Positions 49,463-58,211 are shown, counted from the first letter of the stretch. The stretch is DNA of 64,000 nucleotides from Planctomycetota bacterium (GCA_022711465.1 JAKLEZ010000026.1:17691-81690), one strand, 5' to 3'. The notes: a model not told the origin generated them from the sequence alone. Made by a program: numbers and translations.

Positions 49463-50683
49463 ATGACCGCGTCTGCAGAGGATCTCATTCGCCGCCAGAT
49501 CGAGTTCACCGAAGAGGACGAAGGCCATGTCCACGCGCTGGCCTCGGCGGTGGAACCGGCGCTGGGCGTCATTGTGGATCGGCTCCTGGGCCGATTGTTG
49601 CGCGACCCTCGGTTTAGCAGTGCTTTCACGGGCGGCCCGGCCCATTTCGACCGCTTCCGGGAGATGCTTCGGACCTGGGTTGGGGACATGGTAGGCGGTG
49701 ACTACGGTTCGGACTACTGGATCCGACGAGCGGAGCTTCACCGTCCCCACCTTCACGCGGGTCTGGCCCAGCAACACATGCCGGTCTGTCTCGAGATCAT
49801 CCGTCAGGAGGTGGATGCCGCGGTCCGGGCTTCCGGTCTGGCCGCCGCGGGGCGAAGGCTGGAATCGTTCGCCAAGCTCCTGACCATCGAGTGTGTGGCC
49901 CTGCTCGACTCGTACAAACGTGTTTCGGACGACCACATTCGCCGGGAGGAGCGGATCATGGCCGAGGAGCGGCTGACCCGCTCCGAACACCTGGCCCAGC
50001 TGGGGCGGATGGCCGCTTCGCTGGCCCACGAGATCCGCAATCCCCTGGCCGGCATCAGCAGCGCGATCGAGGTCATTCGCGACGGCCTAGCGCTGAATGA
50101 TCCGAGGCGGCAGGTGATCCGCGAGGTCATCGGGCAGATCACCCGGCTGGACACCGCGGTGAAGGACATGCTCGACTATGCCCGTCCCTCGGCCCCCTCG
50201 CTGCATCCCTTGGATCTGCCTAGCGCAGTGGAGCACATGCTGGAGGTCATCCGGGGCGCGCCGGCCATGCAGCACGTGGAGGTGGTGATGGTCTGTTCCG
50301 AACCGATGCCGATCATTCTCGCAGACGCGGGGCAGATCGAGCATCTGGTGATGAACCTGGTTTTCAATGCCGCCCATGCTTCCCGGCGTGGCGGGCGGAT
50401 CGAAGTGATCTTCTGGCATGCGGGCGACCGGGTGAGCATGGCCATCGTCGACCATGGCCAGGGTATGGCTGAGGACGTCCGACAGCGGGCCTTCGAGCCG
50501 TTCTACACGACCAAGGCCAAGGGCACGGGTCTGGGCCTGGCGATCTGCAAACGGATCGTGGAGGTCCATCAAGGGACGATCTCGCTGGAGAGCACGCCGG
50601 ACGTCGGGACGCGTGTCACGGTGGAGTTTGGGGTGGCGCCGCAGGATCGCGCGACCGGAGCGGCGGCGGGGTACGAGGTCTGA
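49463..50683 (+). CDS. Globin-coupled sensor histidine kinase
   Basis: This 406-residue soluble kinase has an N-terminal protoglobin-like domain at about 1-160: HVHALASAVEPALGVIVDRL, RFSSAFTGGPAHFDRFREML, GSDYWIRRAELHRPHLHAGL and QQHMPVCLEIIRQEVDAAVR. H96 in PHLHAGL is the likely proximal heme ligand, so oxygen or another gas or redox signal may be sensed. The transmitter has HLAQLGRMAASLAHEIRNPL (phosphoacceptor His), N box EHLVMNLVFNAAHASRRGG, IVDHGQGMAED and KGTGLGLAICKRIVE. There are no membrane helices. ATG 49463 was chosen, since the upstream in-frame extension is Arg/Gly-rich. The sigma-54 regulator begins 114 bp downstream and is the likely partner. Confidence 0.85.
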   Translation: MTASAEDLIRRQIEFTEEDEGHVHALASAVEPALGVIVDRLLGRLLRDPRFSSAFTGGPAHFDRFREMLRTWVGDMVGGDYGSDYWIRRAELHRPHLHAGLAQQHMPVCLEIIRQEVDAAVRASGLAAAGRRLESFAKLLTIECVALLDSYKRVSDDHIRREERIMAEERLTRSEHLAQLGRMAASLAHEIRNPLAGISSAIEVIRDGLALNDPRRQVIREVIGQITRLDTAVKDMLDYARPSAPSLHPLDLPSAVEHMLEVIRGAPAMQHVEVVMVCSEPMPIILADAGQIEHLVMNLVFNAAHASRRGGRIEVIFWHAGDRVSMAIVDHGQGMAEDVRQRAFEPFYTTKAKGTGLGLAICKRIVEVHQGTISLESTPDVGTRVTVEFGVAPQDRATGAAAGYEV

Positions 50684-50797
50684 GACGAGGCGTTGGTCAG
50701 GGGTGATGAGTGACCAGCGGCGGAGGAGGGGTGCAGGCGGGCAACCGGCGGTTGGCCCGGGGTCAAGGCTGGAGTTCCTGGGGGACAGCGAGCGAGC

Positions 50798-52162
50798 ATG
50801 TTCGTCAAGGTACTGATCATCGAGGATGAGAGTCTGATCCGGTGGTCGCTCCGGCAGAAGCTCGAGGAGCGAGGGTATCAGGTTTCGGAGGCTCAGGACG
50901 GTGCGGAGGCCGCGGTTTGGCTGTCTGAGGGTGCGTACGATCTGGTTCTTCTGGACCATCGTCTTCCGGACGTCGCCGGGCTGGATCTTCTGCGCCGGAT
51001 CCGGGAGACGAACCAGGATTTGCTGGTCATTATGATCACTGCCTACAGCAGGATCGAGGACGCGGTGGAGGCGATCAAGCTCGGGGCCTTCGACTACGTG
51101 GCCAAGCCGTTCAACATGGACGAGCTGCTGCACACGGTGGAGACGGCCCTCGAGACGACCAAGCTGCGCCGCGAGGTGCGGTGGTTGCGGGGGCGGCTCC
51201 ACCACGAGTACGGCTTCGATCGGATCATAGGGCGGGATCCGAGCATGCTGGCCCTGTTCGAGGTCATCCGGGACGTGTCCCGCAGCCCGAGTTCCACGGT
51301 CTTTCTCCGCGGCGAGACGGGGACGGGCAAGGACCTGGTGGCCGGCGTGATCCACTACAACTCGGCGCGGGCTCTTCGCCCGTTCATGAACATCACCTGC
51401 ACGGCCATATCCGAGACCCTTCTGGAGAGCGAGCTCTTTGGGCACGAGAAAGGAGCGTTCACCGACGCCCGGAGTGAGAAGAAGGGGCTGTTCGAACTGG
51501 CCGACGGAGGGACGGTGTTTCTTGACGAGGTCGGGGACATGCCGCCGCCGCTGCAGGCGAAACTGCTGTATTTCCTTGAAGTCCGCCGGTTTCGGAGGGT
51601 CGGTGGGACACAGGAACTCTCAGTAGATGTTCGGGTCATCGCCGCCACTCACCAAAACCTGGAGAAGGCCATTGCCGAAGGCCGTTTCCGCCGGGACCTC
51701 ATGTACCGGCTCAATGTAGTGCCCGTCTTCCTGCCGCCGCTTCGCGACCGCGGGGACGATGTCCGCCTGCTGGCCCAGAGTCTGGTCGACCAATACTCCC
51801 GCGAGTTCAAGAAGCCCGTGCGGCGGATCGAGGAGGCGGTCATGGACAAGCTGCGGCGGCACAACTGGCCGGGGAATGTCCGCGAGCTGCGCAACGTCAT
51901 CGAGCGGGCGGTGCTGCTGGCCAAGAGCGACATGCTGACCGTGGGCGACATTGTGCTGGGCACCGGCGGCCAGGGGGCGGAGATCGACAGCCTGGCGGAG
52001 ATCAACCTCCCTCCCGCGGGCCTGAACTTCGAGGAACTCGAGAAGAAGCTGCTCGGCCAGGCCCTGGCTCGCACCGGCGGCAACCAGAGCCAGGCGGCCA
52101 AGCTGCTCGGCTTCTCTCGGGACACGTTCCGGTATCGGCTGGAGAAGTACGGGTTGCTTTGA
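50798..52162 (+). CDS. Sigma-54-dependent response regulator (NtrC family)
   Basis: This 454-residue protein has an intact receiver at about 1-125 (VLIIEDES, DLVLLDHRLPDVAGLDLL with the phospho-acceptor Asp, ITAYS, KPFNMDELL). An AAA+ domain follows at about 140-385: GETGTGKDLVAGVIHYNSAR, the sigma-54 loop GAFTDA instead of GAFTGA, and GGTVFLDEVGDMPPPLQAKL. The FIS-type HTH reads GGNQSQAAKLLGFSRDTFRY. It would activate sigma-54 promoters after phosphorylation by the globin-coupled kinase just upstream. Target genes are unknown; I found no clear -24/-12 promoter in the window. Confidence 0.94.
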   Translation: MFVKVLIIEDESLIRWSLRQKLEERGYQVSEAQDGAEAAVWLSEGAYDLVLLDHRLPDVAGLDLLRRIRETNQDLLVIMITAYSRIEDAVEAIKLGAFDYVAKPFNMDELLHTVETALETTKLRREVRWLRGRLHHEYGFDRIIGRDPSMLALFEVIRDVSRSPSSTVFLRGETGTGKDLVAGVIHYNSARALRPFMNITCTAISETLLESELFGHEKGAFTDARSEKKGLFELADGGTVFLDEVGDMPPPLQAKLLYFLEVRRFRRVGGTQELSVDVRVIAATHQNLEKAIAEGRFRRDLMYRLNVVPVFLPPLRDRGDDVRLLAQSLVDQYSREFKKPVRRIEEAVMDKLRRHNWPGNVRELRNVIERAVLLAKSDMLTVGDIVLGTGGQGAEIDSLAEINLPPAGLNFEELEKKLLGQALARTGGNQSQAAKLLGFSRDTFRYRLEKYGLL

Positions 52163-52208
52163 GTGTGCACACGCCCATCCGTTCGGCGAGCGACAGGGAA
52201 AGGCCGGG

Positions 52209-53045
52209 TCAACCGTCGCACGCCGGATCGACGGCCTCGACGGCGGAGTAGCACCGCTGGAAGAGGCCGAAGTCCTGCTGATCGATAGCGTTATCTCCGT
52301 TGCGATCGAGGCACTTGCAGTCCGGGGCCACCGTGTCGCCAAGGGGAATCGCGGGGCCAGTGTAACAGGCGACGAACGCATCGAGATCCTGGGCGTCGAC
52401 GAAGCCGTCGTCGTTGACATCGAAGACCGGGTCGTGCATGCCGCAGAGCTGGCTGAAGAAGGCGTCATCCAGGAAGACGGAGCCGCCGTCGACCGGCGGT
52501 CCCTGCACTTCGACGAGAACGAGTTGGGCGAAGGCGGTGCCGGCCGGGGCGGGAGCGGTGCCCAGGCCGAAGCCCAACCACTCATCCCTGGGAGTGGCCT
52601 CATCGGCCACCCAAACCTCGTAGACGTTGACACCCGCCAGCCAGGTTCCGCCGACCGGTCCCATGACGGCATCGAGGAACTCGATTTTCATGACACAGAA
52701 GTTGCCGACGCCCATGGGATCCGAGCTGTCGTTTCGCGCGTAGACGCGAGCGATCCAGGTCTGACCCTCGGCCGCCGCAAAGACCTGGGTGACACCCGTG
52801 CCGCCCCAGATATCCCAGGGGCCGAACATCTTCAGAACCTGGCCGCCCGAGTAGGGTGTCACCCGCTGGGTCACCCACCGGGTACTCGGATCGCCGAACT
52901 CGGTCCACTGGGCAACGGGCTGGGCATCGAGGCCGATGGGCGTCTCGAAGCCTGGGTTGGCCAGCAGATTGCCTGCCCAGGCGTCGCTCGGGCCCATCAG
53001 GCCGACGAGGAACACGCCCACACCAGCACAAAGTCTGTGGAACAT
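52209..53045 (-). CDS. Secreted protein with dockerin-like C-terminus, paralogue of the PEP-CTERM protein at 53130
   Basis: This 278-residue protein has a signal peptide (MFHRLCAGVGVFLVGLMGPS) and an N-terminal domain of about 170 residues (ANPGFETPIGLDAQPVAQWT, LKMFGPWDIWGGTGVTQVFA, ARNDSSDPMGVGNFCVMKIE). The C-terminal 75 residues have calcium loops (DVNDDGFVDAQDLDAFVACY, DRNGDNAIDQQDFGLFQRCY), so it ends in dockerin-type repeats. The first domain is similar along its length to that of the next upstream gene, which ends instead in PEP-CTERM. The pair is probably a duplication with a swapped anchoring end. It would be exported; ligand unknown. ATG 53045 fits the signal peptide. Confidence 0.85.
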   Translation of the reverse strand: MFHRLCAGVGVFLVGLMGPSDAWAGNLLANPGFETPIGLDAQPVAQWTEFGDPSTRWVTQRVTPYSGGQVLKMFGPWDIWGGTGVTQVFAAAEGQTWIARVYARNDSSDPMGVGNFCVMKIEFLDAVMGPVGGTWLAGVNVYEVWVADEATPRDEWLGFGLGTAPAPAGTAFAQLVLVEVQGPPVDGGSVFLDDAFFSQLCGMHDPVFDVNDDGFVDAQDLDAFVACYTGPAIPLGDTVAPDCKCLDRNGDNAIDQQDFGLFQRCYSAVEAVDPACDG

Positions 53046-53129
53046 ACAAGTCCCTCCTTCTGGTCGTATTCTGCCACGAAAACCCTCTGCGGCGAAGACC
53101 CGGCACACACCTGCCACGGCGAACACGCC

Positions 53130-53813
53130 TCACCCGCGAGACCGACGCAGAAAGGCAAGGCCAGCGAGGGCCAGCAGCGAGAGCGATGCCGGCTCAGGAA
53201 CGATGCTGAAGGAAGCGTCGTCAAGGAAGACCGAGCCGCCGGTGACCGGATCGTTGCCCTGCACCTCGACCAGGACATACTGAGCGAGGGCCGTCCCGGC
53301 GGGAGCGGTGATCGGGCCGGTGGTGAAGTACTGCCAGGTGTTGAGGGGTGACGAGGCGTCCACCACGCGGACCTCGAACAGATTGACGCCCGTAGCCCAG
53401 CCGCCGCCGGCCGGCGCGCCGCCCGCGTCGTAGAACTCGACCTTCATCACGCAGAAATTGGCGCCCTGCATGGCGTCAATGCTGTCGTTGCGCGAGTAGA
53501 CTCCGGCCTCCCAGAGCTGACCTTCGGCGGCGGGAAAGGCCTGAATCATCCCGGTGCCGGCCCACTGGCTCCATGGACCGAACATCTTGAGGGACTGCAG
53601 GCCGGAGTTGGCGGGCACGCCTCGTGTCACCCAGCGGGTCCACGGCTCGCCGAACTCGTTCCAGCCGGTGACGCCCGCCTGGTCTCCGGCCGCAGCATCT
53701 GGAACCTCAAAGCCGGGATTGGCCAGCAGGTTCGCCGCCACGGCCGATCCGACTGGCGAGAGCAAGGCAAACATGGCTGCAAGCGAGATACCAACCGTGA
53801 TCCTGCTGAACAT
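53130..53813 (-). CDS. PEP-CTERM protein, paralogue of the dockerin-like protein at 52209
   Basis: This 227-residue protein has a signal peptide (MFSRITVGISLAAMFALLSP, cleavage near AVAAN) and a beta-rich domain (ANPGFEVPDAAAGDQAGVTG, SLKMFGPWSQWAGTGMIQAF, SRNDSIDAMQGANFCVMKVE). At the C-terminus VPEPASLSL, a hydrophobic helix and RRSRG form a PEP-CTERM sorting signal. Matching blocks with the adjacent gene (FGPW, GTG, SRND-like, FCVMK) show common origin. It probably carries a beta-sandwich or carbohydrate-binding-type domain, but I cannot name one. It would be exported and processed by an exosortase-like system encoded elsewhere. Confidence 0.87.
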   Translation of the reverse strand: MFSRITVGISLAAMFALLSPVGSAVAANLLANPGFEVPDAAAGDQAGVTGWNEFGEPWTRWVTRGVPANSGLQSLKMFGPWSQWAGTGMIQAFPAAEGQLWEAGVYSRNDSIDAMQGANFCVMKVEFYDAGGAPAGGGWATGVNLFEVRVVDASSPLNTWQYFTTGPITAPAGTALAQYVLVEVQGNDPVTGGSVFLDDASFSIVPEPASLSLLALAGLAFLRRSRG

Positions 53814-54395
53814 GGTTCGCTCCTTTCCTTCAACATGCTCGAAGGCCGGCGAGTCTCACTCCGGTGAGAAACGCATCCGGCCCCGGTTCAGTCGCGCCGG
53901 GCGGCGATCCGGTGGGTGAGGCGGGAACCTGATGGCGATCGTGAGAACATGCCCCTTGAGCGATGCCGCCCTCCACTGCCGGGGCGCCATTCTACCACGT
54001 GTGGCCTTCGCGCAGAAGGCCAGGGTCCGAGAAAACGGCGGGGGGGCGAGGACAGGAAGAGGGTTGGGGCAGCGGGGTGGCGCCCGGCCTCGGGCCCACT
54101 TCCCCGCGGGTGAACCCGGCGAGAGGGCCGGACGCTGAGCCCGCGGACGCAGCCGCGCGAAAATCATCCTGACACCTTTTTTCTTCGCCTTGACGAGGGG
54201 CTCTTGGTAGGTGATAATCATCCTGCCTTTGAGAATCAGGCTAAAGCTGCGGATGGGGAATGTGTTAGCGACTCGCCGAAAGCTGATGTTGTCTCAAGCT
54301 GGGCCATCAGGTCTAACTTTCTTCTTTGTAGATAGATACGTCCTTTCTCGGGATTCTGCGAACGACTTGGTTCTCGGCCGGGAGGTGGTCCAAGG
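53814..54395. other. Spacer with repeat copy 2 and a possible promoter for the beta-helix locus
   Basis: No gene is convincing. The spacer holds the second copy of the 23-bp repeat (54160-54182), and a shorter echo, AATCATCCTG, at 54216-54225. A weak promoter-like pair, TTGTCT at 54289-54294 and TCTAAC at 54312-54317 with 17 bp between, lies upstream of 54396. The part from 54200 to 54370 is more AT-rich than its surroundings. Confidence 0.45.
54160..54182. repeat. Dispersed 23-bp repeat, copy 2
   Basis: These bases are identical to 22980-23002, 31 kb away. The flanks share no further similarity that I can see, apart from T-richness on the right side. Confidence 0.7.
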
Positions 54396-54605
54396 ATGAG
54401 GCCACGAGCCTGGAGGCGGGGGGTCTTCCCGATACTGGTTGCCGCCCTCATGGTGACCCTGACGGTGGGAGTAAGGCCGGCCGCCGGCAATCCCCAGGTT
54501 TTCTGTCTCGTGGATGACGACGCATCCCCGGGTGGCGACGGCAGGAGTTGGGCGACGGCCTACCGCGACCTTCAGGATACGCTGGCGGATGCGAAGGCCT
54601 CGTAG
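54396..54605 (+). CDS. Broken locus piece 1: signal peptide and start of beta-helix protein
   Basis: This 69-residue frame has a basic start and hydrophobic signal segment (GVFPILVAALMVTLTVGVRP), then VDDDASPGGDGRSWATAYRD and LQDTLADAKAS before TAG. DDDASPGGDG-SWATAYRDLQ is the typical N-terminus of planctomycete right-handed beta-helix proteins. The stop is within the usual segment, and the reading continues in the same frame as piece 2, so a nonsense mutation or sequencing error is likely. Confidence 0.65.
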   Translation: MRPRAWRRGVFPILVAALMVTLTVGVRPAAGNPQVFCLVDDDASPGGDGRSWATAYRDLQDTLADAKAS

Positions 54606-54626
54606 GGATCGGTAACGGAGATCCGA

Positions 54627-56321
54627 GTGGCCGCGGGCACCTATCGCCCCGATCGTGGGGCGAACCTGACGGCCGGCGGCGACCGTGCGGCCACTTTCAG
54701 GCTGCTCAAGCGGGTTGCGCTGAAAGGCGGCCACGCCGGTCCTGGTGCCGCCGATCCCGACGCGAACGATTCGTTCGTGCATGTCAGTGTTTTCAGCGGA
54801 GACTTGCTGGGCAACGACGGCCTGAACTTCGCCCACTACGAGGACAACAGCTACCACGTCGTCACCGGCAGCGGTACCGACGCCACCGCGGTGCTCGACG
54901 GTTTCACTATCGCCTCCGGGCATGCCGGTTATGGCCAGATCCGCGACGGCTGCGGCGGGGGCTTGTTCAACGACGCGGGCAGCCCGACGATTGCGCGCTG
55001 CACCTTCCGCCTGTACAAGAGCAGTGGAAGCCAGCCGACCGGAGGCGCGGCGGTGTTCAACGATTACAGCTCCAACCCGGTGATCCGGGACCGCGTCTTT
55101 TTCGACAACGTTGCGGACTACCTGGGTGGCGGCATTCACTGCGATCATGGCAGTAGCCCGACGATCACCGACAGCACTTTCATCGGCAATCGTGCCAAGT
55201 ACGGCGGCGGGCTCACCCTGACCGGCAGCGCGAGCCTTGTCCGCGGCGTCATCACCGGCAACGCCGGCGGAAGTCTCAGCGCCGGTGTGTACTGTCACGA
55301 TTCGGGCACGCCATCGCTGGCCGACTGTCGCATCACGGACAACCTCGGAATCGGGCTGGGTGTCAGCAGCACGAATGCCGTCGCGGTGACGAGCAGCCTC
55401 ATCGCCCGCAACCAGGGCGGCGGGGTGTATGTTGCCGGCGGCATGCTCACAGCCAGCGACACCGCGATCCTTCAGAACTCTGCCACTACGGGCGGCGGCG
55501 GGTATTTCAGCGGCAGCGCTTGCGTCGTACGGTTCAACCACTGCGATATCTCGGGGAACACGGCCAGCACGTCATCCGGGGGGCTGCATGCCGGCACGAG
55601 CGACCTGATCGCCACGAACTGCCGGATCGTGGGGAACACCTCGTCGGGGGAAGGCGGCAGCGTCAGCTGCAGCTCCGGGGCGGCCCGATTCGCCAACTGC
55701 GTCATCGCGGACAACCGTTCGGCAAAGACCGGCGGCGGGGTGTGGTGCAGCAATGCGTCGCCGGTCCTGACCCACTGCACGGTGACCGGCGATACGGCAT
55801 CGAGCGAAGCCGGCGGCATCACGCTGATCAACAGCATCTTCTGGGGCAATAAGGCCCCGTACGGACCGGAAATCGCCGTGGACTACGGGGGCACCGCGCT
55901 GCTCGCGAGCCACTGCGATGTCCGAGGCGGCGAGGATGGCATCTGGGTGGGATCGATGAACCTGGGGATCTCCTGGATCGACCACAACATCGACGTTGAC
56001 CCGCAGTTCCTCGACGCCGACGGGCCGGACAATGTCCCGGGGACGCCGGATGACAACCTGCGACTCGCGGCCGGATCGCCGTGCGTGGACAGCGGTCTGA
56101 GCAGCGTGGTCGCTCCGCGGGCGGAGGATCTGGACGGCAACCCCCGGCTGACCGGCAGGGCGGTGGACATGGGAGCATACGAGCAAGCGATCGTCGTAGC
56201 TCCTGCCGGTCCCACGGTGGTTCCCGAGGGCGGCGTAGCCTCCTTCACCGTCGCCCTGGCCGCCGCCCCCCCTGAGCCGATCACGGTCATCGTTCGGACC
56301 ATCAACGGCGAGCCATCGTGA
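54627..56321 (+). CDS. Broken locus piece 2: right-handed parallel beta-helix protein
   Basis: This frame (564 residues from the GTG at 54627; the coding sense continues from piece 1 at 54606) reads VAAGTYRPDRGANLTAGG, then many beta-helix rungs: SPTIARCTFRLYKSSG, SNPVIRDRVFFDNVADYLGG, SSPTITDSTFIGNRAKYGGG and AARFANCVIADNRSAKTGGG. It ends LDGNPRLTGRAVDMGAYEQ and a short VPEGGVASFTVALAAAPPE segment, like the start of a Calx-beta domain cut after about 35 residues. Such proteins are secreted and often bind or cleave polysaccharide; no lyase catalytic residues can be assigned. Confidence 0.7.
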   Translation: MAAGTYRPDRGANLTAGGDRAATFRLLKRVALKGGHAGPGAADPDANDSFVHVSVFSGDLLGNDGLNFAHYEDNSYHVVTGSGTDATAVLDGFTIASGHAGYGQIRDGCGGGLFNDAGSPTIARCTFRLYKSSGSQPTGGAAVFNDYSSNPVIRDRVFFDNVADYLGGGIHCDHGSSPTITDSTFIGNRAKYGGGLTLTGSASLVRGVITGNAGGSLSAGVYCHDSGTPSLADCRITDNLGIGLGVSSTNAVAVTSSLIARNQGGGVYVAGGMLTASDTAILQNSATTGGGGYFSGSACVVRFNHCDISGNTASTSSGGLHAGTSDLIATNCRIVGNTSSGEGGSVSCSSGAARFANCVIADNRSAKTGGGVWCSNASPVLTHCTVTGDTASSEAGGITLINSIFWGNKAPYGPEIAVDYGGTALLASHCDVRGGEDGIWVGSMNLGISWIDHNIDVDPQFLDADGPDNVPGTPDDNLRLAAGSPCVDSGLSSVVAPRAEDLDGNPRLTGRAVDMGAYEQAIVVAPAGPTVVPEGGVASFTVALAAAPPEPITVIVRTINGEPS

Positions 56322-56349
56322 CCAGCGTGACCCATCCACCTACGTCTCG

Positions 56350-56709
56350 GTGCTCAGCGGCGATCTCAACGGCGACGATCTGCCCAAGTTCTCCAACCGC
56401 CTCGACAACTGCTACCACGTGGTCAACGGTCATGATGCCGACCGAACCGCGATACTCGACGGCTTCACGATCTCGGGTGGCAGCGGTGATGGCTCCATGT
56501 TCGAGGACCAGCTCGGTGGCGGCATGGTCATCGAGGGCGGGCACCCCGCCGTTCGCAACTGTCTGTTCACCGACAACTACGCCAAGAGCGGCGGTGCGAT
56601 TCACAACCAAGGCGCGTCGTCCACCTGTGTCAATTGCACGTTCACCGGCAACGTCGCGGTCGAAGGCGGGGCCATCTACAGCGCGGGGGGGGGACAACCC
56701 ATCTGCTGA
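56350..56709 (+). CDS. Broken locus piece 3: second beta-helix segment, shifted frame
   Basis: This 119-residue frame (one base offset from pieces 2 and 4) reads LSGDLNGDDLPKFSNRLDNC and YHVVNGHDADRTAILDGFTI, matching an internal part of piece 2 (FSGDLLGNDGLNF, YHVVTGSGTDATAVLDGFTI). Its own N-terminal beta-helix start is missing. It ends at TGA just after a run of nine G, where the frame that continues the homology is one base off. It is therefore a remnant of a second beta-helix unit. Confidence 0.6.
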   Translation: MLSGDLNGDDLPKFSNRLDNCYHVVNGHDADRTAILDGFTISGGSGDGSMFEDQLGGGMVIEGGHPAVRNCLFTDNYAKSGGAIHNQGASSTCVNCTFTGNVAVEGGAIYSAGGGQPIC

Positions 56710-58211
56710 ATTGCACGCTGGTCGGCAACAGCGCGAGTACGATCGGCGGCGGTCTGCAGTGTTCGCCTCCCGGCAGCACGACTGTCAAGCCGGTGATTGC
56801 CAACACGATCTTGTGGGGCAACCGTGCGGCGGGCGTGGAGAACGAGGACGCCCAAATCCACATCACCGGCGTCAGCCCGGCTATGACTTCCTGCCTGGTG
56901 CAGGGTCTCACCGGCGGTCTCGGCGGCGCCGTCATACTCGACTACGGGGCGAGATCCTCGATGGTCAACTGTCTGTTCGTGGCCAACCGATCCGAAGGAT
57001 CCCCCATGTACGGTTCGACCTCCAACGGCGGCGGGGCGCTGTACTGCGGCTCGGGATGCAGCCCCCTGCTGGCCAACTGCACGTTTGCGGGCAATACCAC
57101 AACAACGAACGGCGGTGCGATTCACTGCTCCGGCAGCAGTCCCCGGATCGAGAACTGCATCTTCTGGGCCAATCGTGACCGTGCCGGCGAGGGTGAAACG
57201 TCGCAGATCCTGGCGACCAATGCCACGCTCACGGTCGACTACTGCTGCGTGCAGGGATGGACCGGGGCGATGAACGGGACAGGCAATCATGGCCAAGACC
57301 CGGGTTTTGTCCGGCGGCCCTCCGGCGGAGCCGACGGATGGGGAATGGGCGACAACGACGACTATGGCGACCTTCGCCTTCTGCCCCGTTCGCCCCGCAT
57401 CGACGCGGGGGCGAACGCCAGCGTACCGGCTGACACCGCCGATCTGGACGCCAACGGAATCACCACCGAGCCGATTCCCGTGGACCTGGGTCGCCTGGGG
57501 CGATTCCTGGACAGCCACCGGGTCCCGGACCCGGACACCGGGGTCCCGCATGTCGTGGACATGGGCGCTTACGAGTACGATCCTCGGGGCGACTACGACT
57601 TCGACGAGGCGGTCAACATGACCGACAACTGCCCGGTGGCATCCAACCCGGATCAAGCCGATGCCGACGGCGATGGCCCCGGCGACGTATACGACAACTA
57701 TCCGATAGCCGCAAACACCGATCAACTCGACGGCGACAGGGACGGTCATGGCGACATCTGCGACAACTGCCCCGCGGTGGCCAATCCCGACCAGGCCGAC
57801 GGCGATCATGACGGTTTTGGTGAGGTTTGCGACGCCTGCCCCGACACGCCCTTCGGGGCCCTCGTGGACGGCAGTGGCTGTCCGTTCACCGTGCCGGGCG
57901 ATCTGGATCATGACTCGGACGTCGACCTAGCCGACTTCGGGCTTTTCCAGCGATGTCTCTCGGGTGCGGGTGCCACTCAGATCCGTCTCGAGTGCGCCAC
58001 TGCCCACCTGGATGACGACGGCGACGTTGACATCAGCGACCTGCTCATCTTCCGCCGATGCATGACTGGGGAGGGAATACCCGGTGATCCGCATTGTGCC
58101 GAGTGCGCACCGCACCCCGCGGGCTCCGCGGTTCGACCGGACCGGGAGCCGCAGAGCCAGCGAGCGGGCTGCTCGGGAAGACTTGCCGCGAACGGCCGCG
58201 GCTATTCATGA
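56634..58211 (+). CDS. Broken locus piece 4: beta-helix end, thrombospondin-3 and dockerin-like repeats
   Basis: This 525-residue frame opens at 56634, but real homology starts after the G run near 56694 (TTHLLNCTLVGNSASTIGGG). Beta-helix rungs continue (SMVNCLFVANRSEGSPMYG, LLANCTFAGNTTTTNGGAIH) to LGRFLDSHRVPDPDTGVPHV and MGAYEYDPRGDYDFDE. Thrombospondin type 3 calcium repeats follow (DNCPVASNPDQADADGDGPG, DNCPAVANPDQADGDHDGFG), and finally dockerin-like loops (DLDHDSDVDLADFGLFQRCL, HLDDDGDVDISDLLIFRRCM). A basic tail ends at 58211. If in-frame with the earlier pieces, it would be the C-terminus of a secreted calcium-binding protein. Confidence 0.65.
   Translation: MHVHRQRRGRRRGHLQRGGGTTHLLNCTLVGNSASTIGGGLQCSPPGSTTVKPVIANTILWGNRAAGVENEDAQIHITGVSPAMTSCLVQGLTGGLGGAVILDYGARSSMVNCLFVANRSEGSPMYGSTSNGGGALYCGSGCSPLLANCTFAGNTTTTNGGAIHCSGSSPRIENCIFWANRDRAGEGETSQILATNATLTVDYCCVQGWTGAMNGTGNHGQDPGFVRRPSGGADGWGMGDNDDYGDLRLLPRSPRIDAGANASVPADTADLDANGITTEPIPVDLGRLGRFLDSHRVPDPDTGVPHVVDMGAYEYDPRGDYDFDEAVNMTDNCPVASNPDQADADGDGPGDVYDNYPIAANTDQLDGDRDGHGDICDNCPAVANPDQADGDHDGFGEVCDACPDTPFGALVDGSGCPFTVPGDLDHDSDVDLADFGLFQRCLSGAGATQIRLECATAHLDDDGDVDISDLLIFRRCMTGEGIPGDPHCAECAPHPAGSAVRPDREPQSQRAGCSGRLAANGRGYS

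Larger units (their letters stand above)
54396..58211 (+). pseudogene. Disrupted beta-helix / thrombospondin-3 / dockerin protein locus
   Basis: Four consecutive open pieces form what looks like one or two large secreted proteins. A signal-peptide piece ends at TAG (54603-54605) in the middle of a conserved segment (ADAKAS*GSVTEIRVAAGTYRP) and continues in the same frame. A frame change follows near 56290-56330, within a truncated Calx-beta-like stretch. Another lies at a run of nine G (56685-56693), where one added G would join AIYSAGGG to TTHLLNCTLVGN. Parallel beta-helix repeats, thrombospondin type 3 loops and dockerin-like repeats follow in order. Either the locus decays by mutation and a deletion between tandem repeats, or the sequence carries errors at the homopolymer and stop. 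The pieces are listed separately below. Confidence 0.7.
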
